Shown piece by piece: positions 47,215 to 59,000 of a stretch of 64,000 nucleotides of DNA. The translations under genes were made by a program, and so were the position numbers. The number at the start of each line of letters is the position of its first letter. Position 1 is the stretch's first letter. The notes beneath the pieces were generated by a model, which did not search any database, was not told the origin of the DNA, and saw only the letters and a program-made list of their open reading frames with translations. Source of the stretch: Nyssa sinensis (lineage: Eukaryota; Streptophyta; Magnoliopsida; Cornales; Nyssaceae); the NCBI GenBank assembly GCA_008638375.1, contig CM018052.1, positions 30,884,239 through 30,948,238 of the forward strand. The letters run 5' to 3'.

Positions 47215-47835
47215 ATCGGACTTGGAAGTCCAGGACCAGGAGGGAAATCAAGGGACGAGAAATGTGTAAGCAAGTCTTGTGAAAATTGATAACAGGAGTT
47301 GAAACCAAAGGACTGGGAGGGAAATCAACAGGTGAGAAAAGTCATGGAAAATTGATGAACTGGTTTTCCACTTTTTCAGCAACGAAACCCACCGGGTCCT
47401 GCATGAATATGGCAACGGTGGGGAAGAAAAGTAATCAAAGGAAAACGTCAACGGTTCCAACAAACATGGCTCTACGAGGTTTCCTGTGCCAAAATTTGAA
47501 ACTCTTGGGCCAAGAGTCTTGGCGTTAATCACGAACGTTCGTGTTCAACGGTCCCTCCTAATTCGTCACATGTTGCGTCAAATTTCAGTGAGTTTGATTA
47601 GTTGTTCCATATTTTGCTCCTTGGACATGGAACTGGAAGCCATCTTTTAGGAATGAATCCGTACGGCGGCTCATTTTGTGGAACCCACAAAGGCCTCAGA
47701 GTCAGTCAGGGACAGATCACAAAGGGCTGTTGTGTCTCACAAGACATCACAACTGTAGAGCGCGAGTGAAAACCTAACCGGTGTGATAACTGTCTTTGCT
47801 TTAGCCATAATAATAGTGTTAAAAGATTTAGGTAT
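47215..47835. repeat. Modules X (copies 3 and 4) and Y (copy 2)
   Basis: Two X starts (GGGAAATCAAGGGACGAG at about 47242 and GGGAGGGAAATCAACAGG at about 47316) are followed by GAAACCCACCGGGTCCTGCA. They run directly into a Y block with CGTCACATGTTGCGTCAAAT and TTTTGTGGAACCCAC. Here X and Y are contiguous, which suggests the complete unit is about 0.6 kb. Confidence 0.65.
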
Positions 47836-50099
47836 GTGTTGTGTTAAAAGATATAGGTATGTGTTCTCTTTCTAAGAATGATGACAGAACGGATTTGGAA
47901 CGGAGACTTATTTTTATATATTTTCATCTTATTTTGTTATTTTAGAAATTTTATTATAAATTGAGTTTATGAATTTGATAAATAATATCTTGTTATTTAG
48001 ACATAATATTTAAATTTTAGAATACATAAAAATATTATCTTAATATATGACAAAATATAATTAATCGGGTTCATGGACCAGATCAATGAACCTGATTCAT
48101 GACAAAATTTCTCTTGCTAGTCATGTCTCCCATTTCAGCCCCTACCACGCCTTTCATAAATCTCATCGCCACCCTATCTTGTTTAGTCACATTTTCGTCT
48201 AAAAATTAATTTTAGTAACTCTTTAAATATTAAGACTAATTAACTATATATATATATATATGCACAAATTCTATATACATAATGTATATATGCCACCTAA
48301 TGACGATCCAACCGCCTATGGCTGTAGTTGAAAGGGACAGCCTCACTGTTGACAAGCTGTCTTTGAAGCCTATTGGACTCCAATTGGTAAAGAGGCATGG
48401 AGAGAAAGTCTTCTTCTCACCAAAATATTTATTGTGTTTTGAATAATATGAATATGCAGAGAATATGCTTGATTCTCAACCTTTACAAGATGGAAGGAAT
48501 TTGGATACAGCTATTGGTTCGGATGACAACAGTGACCCAACTTCAAAGCCTTGCCTTGAATTTGAATTCAAGACTTATTTTAGTTGATGAATAAACACGA
48601 TGCTAGGGTAAGAGAAGGAGAACAAAAAAGTTCACCACCAAGTTGATCAAAATGTCATCATTTCAATGAATACTTGTGTTGTGAGATTTTCCAATTTAAT
48701 GCTTATTTTATTTTATTTTTTGCTCTAATAGGAAGGTGTATTTCAATCTTCCTTCTTTTTTTTTTTTTATATTAAAGTAATGAGATATTATAATATATAA
48801 ATTACAATCAATCAATCAACTGAACTCTTTGATAAATTACAATTAAGAATCATTTAATATAATCATTTCTATACAAGCCCAAACCAGGAACTCCTCAACT
48901 ATAAACCTCTATCCCAAATGATGTGACAGTAATATGTCAGAATCTTACTAAGACATATTAATTGCATGACTTAATGCATAGCTAATATTACTGTATCATT
49001 TCATTTGAGATAGATATTTGAGAAACATAACATTACTGACAAAGTAACCTAACTCATGACTGAATGAAGATAATACTTAAATCTCTTAATAGAAAAGTGA
49101 AATGAAACTCGAAATCATGCTAATAGGAAGGTATTTTTGGTTGACAGTGGTCCGGTAACATTATCTACTTATTTTAAAAGAAAAAAAATAGCATTCAAGT
49201 TCATGCAAAGTGAGGAGAGAGGAGTTAGCCTTGAGTAAGGAAAAGGGAGTTGGTAGGGATAAAACCATTGACATTGACTGGGCTATCAAAAAAAATCTTA
49301 AACTTCCAGTTTCAAAATCTTCCTATAAAAACACGCATTTCTTTGTTTTCTTATAAGCACCTAACCAAAATCAAAAGCTTCTTTTTTCTAAATATTTTGT
49401 TTGATTTTTACAACATATAGAATGGGAACAATGACATGGCAAACTCTAACAAATTGTGCACACGCGCGCGTGTGAGAGAGAGAGAGAGAGAGAGATGATT
49501 TCCCAGATCTATTAATGAACACATATCGATTGCTTTCGTATCTCAAACTGCACATTACAGCTTGAAAGAGGAAATGGACTTTACCTGCGCAATTGGGCAA
49601 TGTCATCGTATGACTTTCTTGGCTCCGGGCACAAATCCTAGGTTCCGAAATGAATGAAAAACCAAGAAAGAGAACTACACATAATGGAGACAATCTCAAC
49701 AAACCTTTGTATCCCCCATTCTCACAAATGATCTTTCTATTAGCTTATCTTCTTTTGTTATAAAAATACATCAGCAATGACCCACCACAGTGGAGCTATT
49801 TTTATATACAACTAATAAAGGTTTCTCATTGAGTGCAGGTTTATATTTTCCCAGTTTTGGATGCCCCTGTAGTTGATCATCAACCCAAGCAAGCTGAGCA
49901 TGTTCCAGAAGTATAGAGGCATCCCAGCAATTAAAAGAGGGAACCATAAAAGTACAATTTCTTGGCTTTCTTAAAAGAGAATTGAGTTGTTCATCTGGTT
50001 GATGAGATCTTTGACCTGTGGGAGACTTCGAGCTATTAGGGATGCTGTGGTAGGAGGACTCGCTCATGAGATGAATTCCAGTTGCGTCTCTCTATCCAT
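47836..50099. other. Spacer and probable 3' UTR of the nuclease gene
   Basis: No gene is supported. A stretch near 48310-48600 has higher complexity and short open frames that I do not recognise. A (GA)n microsatellite with a CACGCGCGCG stretch lies at about 49460-49495. The last few hundred bases before 50100 are probably the 3' UTR of the minus-strand nuclease gene. Confidence 0.45.
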
Positions 50100-53000
50100 T
50101 CATATCGCTTGTGAGAATGATAGTTGTGTCACGAAGATTCGGTTGAGGGTAGCAGCCAAACGAATCCCACCTTGGGCTAGCCTCTTCTCCACAATAGGCA
50201 GCCGAGAGAGGAAATAATCATCTAAGTAACAGCGAAACAATGAAAATCAGTAAGATACAGGACAGAAATGGCTCCAAAGCAACAAAATTCTTGTTACACA
50301 TCATGCAGGGAAAAAGACTGACATGTTACGTGGGACTATCATTGAACATTTGCAGGGCCATACCAATAATTACGGAACATTGAATGAAAAGCTGGATTGA
50401 ATTGGCCATGTGTATGAGGCAGAAATTACACACAATAATCAAAGACTGGATTATCTTAATTAGTGGATATCACTGATGCAACAGATTATGTGATGCACAC
50501 CAATCCCTCTGCTTGAAATAAATTCAAACTGAAATCTACAGATGTGCAACAATATTCACTTCGTTGAATTATTCAGCTTTCCTTTATTTTTAATTTATAA
50601 AATAATATTCGTGTTACAATTGGTGAAGTTCATCCAAAAGTAGTACAGAGAAATACTTTTTTCTCAAGGCTTCATTAATGTTACCCTAAGAAGCACGGAT
50701 ACGGACACGGGATACGGATACGACACGATACGGATACGCAGACACGTTATTTCTCAAAAAAGTAGGAAACGGACATGTCAGGGACATGTTGAATATATAT
50801 AAATTTTTATATTTTTTATATGACCATATAATAAAAACCTAATGATATTTCAATTAAAATTGGCATAAGAACACACAAATCACAAAAACATTATTAAGAT
50901 ATTAAAAGAACAAGGCCATTAAATAAAAATTAAAGAATTTCTTCATTTAATCATAACCATCCATGATGCAAGTGTCCAGGAAATGTCTGAGAGTGTCGGT
51001 GTCCGACACGTATCCGACACGGACACGTGAGCTAAAATAGAGTGTCCATGCTTCATAAATGTTAAACCTTAAACTACTATAGAATGGACCAATAATGTAT
51101 ATTAAACTCTCTAACACTCTCCTTCACATATGACCCAGGCCTCACATGTGGAGAGAAACAAACTACACAAATACAAAGAAGAATATAACACAACTTTATA
51201 AAAACAAACTAAACGGGGAATAAATGCAAATAGAAAGACTTGAACCCACGACCTCCCATAACTGAGATTTTGATACCATTTTAAATCATCAACTCATCTA
51301 AAAGCTTAAGTTCTTAAAGAACGGGCCAACAATGCATATCAAACTCTCAACAATTAATATCAATAAATATGATACACGAAACTCATAAACTTATTAGTGA
51401 TTAGGAATGTCAATAAAGTGGGCATAGGATGGGGTTCTCTATTCCAAACCCACCTATCACGTTCAAATGATATCCCATCCCCGACCCCAATTGAGTTACG
51501 TAATCCCATACCCGCCTTACCCCCTCCCTCGTCGCCCTCGTTATCCTAGTTTTTAAAGAGAGAATAATATTAATAAACAAATAAAAACTTTATTTTTCTA
51601 GTCTTATTATTGTAAATAAATATAAATATATATATTTAGTCGGTTAGGTATTTAAAAACACGGGGAGTATTTAATACTATAATCAAGGCAGGGTGAGTTT
51701 AAACCTTCTTTCCCCAAACCTGGGCCTAACCTTATCAGGTTTTACACTCTTCTTCTCATAACCCCTTTATGTACATTCCAAACCTATCCCGTTAGGGGCA
51801 GGGTGGGGTGAGGTGGGGTAGGTTATTTGAAAATCCACCCTATTGCCCTATCAGTGACTTTGAGAAAGAATATTTCTTTATACTCATAATATATGGTTTT
51901 TAGAAAGTTGTCTTTCCATAGATACTTTACATTGAAATAAAAAGGTCAACATCACTGAATTTAAGAAACACAACTCTCAGTCCAACTTTTAGTTATTATT
52001 TCTAACATGATGTTTAAGCCATAAGTACATCCAAAAATATACAGTAGAACATCACTGGCATAATTATAAATGAAAGATATGTATTAATTATCAAATAAAA
52101 CAAATGAAAGATATTTATCATAGACGAACAAACTTTCTTTTAAAGAGAGAGGAATAACAGAGGGAATTAATTATGCACCTCCTAGAGTGCTTCCTGGTGC
52201 AGCATTTCTGTAGGCAAACTTGCAGGCCAAGTTAATGCTTTCAGAAGCATACCTGCAAAAGTAGAAGGATTACAATCATGTCTACCTGCAAATTGGCTTT
52301 TATAGTGACATGCCCTATTCAATGTCTATGAGAGAAAATTTCCACTTAGATCAACCAAGTGCCCAAGAAGCCATGTGCAATTCTATGCTCCAGCAGTTTC
52401 AGCCTTGGAAACACGCAACAAATGTCAACGCGACCAAATGATGCTATAATCTTTCTATTTCCCCAAGATAAATCTTGCTACTTAAATGGTTTCATTTATG
52501 ATTGGAGAATTCTAAAGCCATATCAACTCAAGTGGCCATGCCATACCTACATTTACATGAACAATAAATCTTTGTTTTATAATTATAACTTCCCAAGTTC
52601 AGTTTCATTCTAAGATTCCCTTGTTGGCAATGAAGCCTTTCTTTTCTGTTTTCACATCTTGTTTTGCATAGCTAATCTAAATGAATGAATGAATAAGCAA
52701 TTCCGCTTCCATTCATCAGATGCAGATCAAACCAAGCAAAAAAAAGATTCAAACACTTCTACAATGGACAATTTCATTTTTTCTCATCATTGTTATTCAT
52801 CTCGTAGACTTGAATTCTTTGTACAGGTATCTCCATAAATTAAGAATCTTGAAACCATCATGTCATGCACATGCATATGCACAAAATTCCCAAAAAGCAG
52901 AAGAGAGGAGATGTGCTTACGGGTCTGGACAAACTGTATGATCATTAGTGCAATTTTCCCACGATGAGATGTCATTGGACCAGCCATCCTATGACAACAA

Positions 53001-56000
53001 AAAGGAACAAAAAGGTTTAGCAATGGTATATCACACCCATGTGCAGGCATATGCAGAAACACAAAAAAAGATTATTAAACAAGACAAAAATGGCCAAAGT
53101 AAAGAATGAATTCCAATTCTAAACAAGCTCTTAGTTTTTTTCTGTTTAATAAATCAAATACATGGGCAATTGCTTGGTGCAATGTTAAAATGCTCAGACT
53201 ATCAATCACAAGAATGTGGGATCGAGTATGAGAGCAGCCACCTTATGTAAATAATGTCAAAGGTTAAGTCTGTATCTGGTCTATACCTCCCAGAACCTCA
53301 CACAAGCAGGGCCAACACTGGGTCATGGTTTTATAGCCTTTTAATAAATCAAATACATAAAAGAATGTTGAACAGAATGAAGAGAAGTTAAAGGAAAGAG
53401 TAGAAACGAGGCCCTGACAGTTATTTCAAACTCCAAGATTCCGGGCAGAATTTTATTAGAATTCCTGGACTATACATGTATAGCTTCAAAAAAAGCTCAG
53501 GAATCACCACAAAAGAAGGATCCAAAAGCGTAGCTAAATCAAACTCATAGAAAAATTGGGGAAAAAAACTGAGTGCCCCAAAATAAGCACTCAGTTTTTG
53601 TTGGGAATTGAATCAAACTTATAGAAGAATAAAGAAAATACAGAAGAAACATGGGCACAGGGAAAAGAATGAACTTAGCTCCACTAGGGCTCTCAAAATC
53701 CTAGCACCTGGTAGAACTTCATAATAATTTCTGGATTTCCCGGAAGAACAACCTGAATTTGATATTAAAATGGCCAACAAAGCTACAAAATTTCTTCTTC
53801 TTTTTTTACCCCTGCTTTGGTTAGGATCATTTCATCATAACTTGATTACCTCTATACTTAAAAGACTTGGTCAGAGATCTGACTATTAAGTGAAGGTTAA
53901 ATTTTAATTCAACTCACATAGCAAAGTAAATCACAATTGGTGTAAAATAATTATGCTTATGCTACAGAAGTTTGTAGTTTTTTCCATTTCATTTTCCTCT
54001 CAAAATAGAATGTCTTCCATGAATTTATAGAACAGGTTTACTACTGTGTGCACATCGCTTTTGCAAATGGGAGCATCTGGAAAATAATATTTATTGTCTT
54101 CATATTAGCTGAAAATCACATACTGACTATGTTAAAGCCTCTTGAATTATATTGATCATGCAACTCTTTGTCTCAGCAAGCGGACGCAAAGAATAACTTC
54201 CAATTCAATTGTCTCAGCAAGTTCATTAAATCATTTCATCTTTTGTACTTTCACAATTCTCTGTCCCTATTATTCTTTTCTTCTCCTTTTCCATTTATTT
54301 TTTTCTCTTTCCTTTTACTTTTCAGATGTTAGTTCTTTTTAAGCATGAATCAGTCAGGAGAGTGTATACAACTCATCCATGATCTGCTCTTGCAAAACCG
54401 TGTGATATATTAAGTGTCAGGTGCAATCTAAATCTAATTGTCATATATGGCTTGTGCAGGAATTATACTGATCATGCAAGATGCCTAAATGCAGCATATA
54501 ATTGAATGAACTTGCTGCAAAAAAGAATTGGAGAGTACAAAGATGGCTCTCGACAGGCAGAGATGCCAGAACAGGATTCGAGATATTTGACTTAAATGTT
54601 ACTTAAAGTCATAGATAAAATAGTGGTATTGGTGAATAACTGTGATAATCTACATGTGTTTCCTTTCCACCTACAAAACAAAACAAAACAAATAATGGGG
54701 ACAATCTGAATCATATTACGAAAAATCATTCATTTACAATTGACCCTCTTATAATTAATATTCAACAAGTTAATAATCTCTAATAATTAATAAATTTTTA
54801 AGGAACTAACTTGGTTCCATGGTGGATAATTAATAATTATATTACTTAATAATTAATATTTTTTTTCAGAAAAACTCTTTATAATATTAATTATTAGAGA
54901 AATAAAATAGTTATATATGTACTTATATATATCCCATTTAAGACATGTATGTGTAATTATATTTATTAATTTTACATAATCAAAGTCAAAAGTATTGTAA
55001 ATGAAAAAAATTATAACATCAAGAAACATAATTTATTTACTTAGAATGAACATTAGGAGTTTTTTTATGCCATAAGTTGAGTATTATATGTATTTCTTAA
55101 GAAAAACCAAAATGTCATTAAAAATTTGCACATAAAGTCTTATTTTTTTTTATTGAAAATCAGTTACATGCAAGAAACACTTATTGGTTAATGAAAGACT
55201 AAGAAAACTTAATAATTAATAATTCTAATAATTAATAAGCTTAGAAGAAGCAAGTGATGACCAAAGAGTGGAAGAAAAAAGTGACAAATAAAGTGGTCCA
55301 GTATGAGAAAAACACAAACTGGGGGGACTTAAAGTGAAAGTAGCACATAAAGAAAAATATTTGTTTGACATTAAACAAGATGAACATTTCCTCCAGTGAA
55401 GAAAGCAAGCACCAATTGTAATTATTTTCCTCTAAATCATATCAAAGATTCAATGGACTCCGGGTATACTATGTAGTATGCGCTGCTGCAAACATATAGT
55501 TTTTTGATAAGTAAATTAACTTTAGTAGAAGTAGTTAAAAAAGATATGATAATGGGTGGTTTAACGGAAGGAATGGCTTTAAATAGAAAAAAAATGGTGA
55601 GATATGATTTATGTAGCCGACCCCAAGTAATTGGGGATAAGGCTTTGTTGAGCCCCAAAAAAAGGGAAAAAAAGAAGAAGAAGAAGAAGAAGAAGGCAAG
55701 CACATACACCTACATTGTCCACAAGAAACTGTCTCGATATTGGGGTCAAGTACCTCTGGGGTTAGCAGTGCCCTTCTGGTACAAGTAACTAATGCATGCA
55801 CAAATAAATGATAAAAGCATACCGTAATATTCCTTTGAATAGCTTGTATCATGATTGCAAGATCCGAACCATAGAATGTCTTCAAGGCGGATTCAATGAT
55901 CATATTATCCCATACCTGGAATGTGTCACGAGAATTGAGTATGATGGCATAAAACTAAAACAAATGACAGAAAGCAACACGCAGAAGAACAAATATCTAA

Positions 56001-59000
56001 TTCAGAACCATTTGATGAGCATCATTCTAGATGAGTCCAACAAAGGATATCTTTATTTATTTGGTATAAATGCCTCCCATATTTCTTCTGCCCAGCTTAC
56101 TGTGGCCTCCCTCACCCCCCTCCCTTCCCCTTTGCTTTCTCCTCCCTCTTCATCTTAAATGAGAAAACTGTTCTATGACGTACACTTCCCAGCATGTGTG
56201 TGTGTGTGTTGGGGGGGGGGAATGAGGAAAAAGAAAAGAAAGGGAAAAGGTAAAGGTTCGATAATAACTAAATTCTTAGCACCTACATGGTGCAAATTTG
56301 TCTTCCTCCGGTACCAACGGACTATGATAGTGTTCCCACCTTCATCTCCAGTGAAACTGACATGCAGTGGCTGTCATCAAAAAACAAGAAATTAAGATTA
56401 AATGTCCAATTTTTTTTCTTTTTTTGATTCAATTCTTTCCAATACGACTTTTTGATGTCTTATCAAAAAAAAAAAGGAACGACTTTTTGATATAAAGTTG
56501 GTCCCATCAGGAAGTAGGCAGGAGAGAAACTAAAAAGAAAAATACAATTCAAACCACTGAACAAAAGATCAGCCACTATAGTATAGCAAATAACTGCAGT
56601 GGATGGGTGATTTATATTGTAATACAATGGTCTGCAGCAGTAATTCCCCTCAAACATGGACATCAGTAAGCAATACAGCCAAGAAACACTAACAATACCC
56701 AAGGGCGGATCAGCCACCAGTGTAATTGTTCAAAAAAAATTGAGATTAATAAGAAAATTTCAAAAAAAATAATTTTTTAAACTTGTCCCCACTAAATTTG
56801 TTCTACAATTTTTTTTATTAATCATATTGAGATAGACATCGGATAAGAAAAGAGTAAAAATTAAAGAATAAGTAAATTTGTCTGAAATGTTGATATAAGA
56901 TTAATCTTCCAATTATGAGATTACTCAAGAAATTTCAATTATTCATTATATATGTTGTTTTCTTTGTTTTAATAAGATAATTTATGCATTACCTCATATT
57001 TAGACAAATTGTGAAAATTGATTAATTTTTTATTAAATTTTGTGAGGTCTAAAAGCTAAGTTTCCCCATATCAAATAGAAGATGGTGATAAAAATAAAAA
57101 TAAAAACTGTGTGAGTGAAATATTCTAGGATGAATTACACTGACCTCCCTTGAAGTTTCTGAAATTATGACCTCCCATGTTTTACTTGACAATAAACAGA
57201 TACACCCCTCCAGTCAATTTTTTTTCTTTAAAATGACAAAACTACTGCTTTAATTTTTTTAAAAAAAATCTTGATCAATTTTTTTTCATTTTCCAAATAA
57301 ATATTGATAAAAACCTTAAATTTTTTTATATAAAATAAAAATAAGTTATTTATCTTAAATTTATTTTTAAATCAAATAATAATAAAAACTTTAAAAATGT
57401 TAAAAAAAATTGGTCAAAATTAAAAAAAAAAATGTAAAAATAAATAATAAAGGCGTAGTTTTATCATTTTAAAGGAAAAAATTGACTCGATGGGGTATCT
57501 GTATATTCTTAGGTAAAGTAAGGAAGGTCAGTATAATTTCAGAAACCTCAAAGAAGGTCAGTATAATTGTTAGAAACCCCAAAGGGGTCAGTGTAATTTA
57601 CCCAATATTCTACATTTTTCATACTAGTTAAATTATAGCAATGCATTTAATTATAATTTCACCAATATGAAAGATGTAGATAAATCATCATCTTCATTAA
57701 ATTTTTCTTATTTTCATAGTGGTTAGTATCGTATGATACGCGGTACATATCGTACAATACGTTTCGATACAGTAGAAAAACGATACATCGCAATATTTTG
57801 TATTATTTTGCACCGTATCGTACGATACAGTTTCGATACAATATTATACGACATATCGAACGTTACGCTCAGAAACAAAAAATGGAAAATTTTTTTATTT
57901 TTGTGTTTTGGCAAAGGCAAAAACGATGTTATGTTTTCTTAGTATAAAAGTTATTCTAGTTCCTCACTTGCACTGAACAATTATGCTCTTCAACTCTGTC
58001 ATTAACCCATCAAACTCTAAGTCCCTATTCAAGCAGTGTTTGCATTCTTTTTGCATTATGTAACTTGTACAAATTTCAATGAGTTTCATTTTATTTGTAC
58101 CTTATATATATTTTCTGGTTATAATTTATAAAATTTGCCTTACCAAAAAAGAAGTTGTAGTATTTAATATTTATAATTTCTTATTTCTTGTATTATATGA
58201 ACTATGGATTATGGATTATGAAATTTAAGTTGATTTTTTTTTTTTATAAAAGAGTTGAAATATTATTTATATCATTTTTAATAATGTGTAATTATATATT
58301 CATATATATATTTAAATTTATAAATATATTTTAAAAAATTGTGTGCATCTTACGATACACGTTGTTTGAAAAATGATACACGTTATTTGAAAAATGACAT
58401 GCCTTCCAATACACGTTTCAACAACCTTACTTATTTCACATACATTACAGGTGTTAGGTTGAAATTTGCATATATTTATAATTTTTATTTTTTTATTGTA
58501 GATTAGGATCTTAACTATTACTTTGACAGTATGTTTGAATGAGGGATCTAGAGATGGATTTTTTGCTATAAAGGGAATGGAGAAGTCTCAGTTTTAAAAT
58601 CCTTTATTTGGATAAAAAGTTTTTTGTATAGGCATTTAGAAATAGAATTGATATTTTTGTGAAAGTAGTATAAAAATCATGTTCAAAGGTTTTTGGTTTC
58701 TTTCTTTATTTTTATTTTTAATAATTAATAATAGAAATTGTATAGAAAACACATAAGGAGGATGAATCCATGTATAATGTGTGTGAAGGTTGCATAAAGG
58801 CGTTTCCTGTAGATACTAGATCTTTTGTCGATTTTTTTGGGGTCTTTGAGACCTTTGTAATTTCTTTTAGATTGTTTTTTTGGGTGTGTCTCCCTTGGGC
58901 ACCTTTTATATATTACTTTACTTATCAAAAAAAAAGAAAGTTGCAAATATATATTTTCTGTAAATGTTATAATCAAAGTTTTAAAAATTTTATCCTCTTT

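Noticed and set aside
48300..48600. Higher-complexity stretch with a 65-codon open frame
   Set aside because: No family was recognised, there is no conserved splice pattern, and it is not repeated in the window, so I list it only as spacer.
49388..50067. Open frames of 104 and 98 codons just downstream of the nuclease stop
   Set aside because: They lie in the likely 3' UTR on the same strand, have low-complexity parts and no recognised motifs.
56163..56395. 78-codon open frame on the plus strand
   Set aside because: It runs antisense through nuclease exon 5 and a G-run, a shadow of the real exon.
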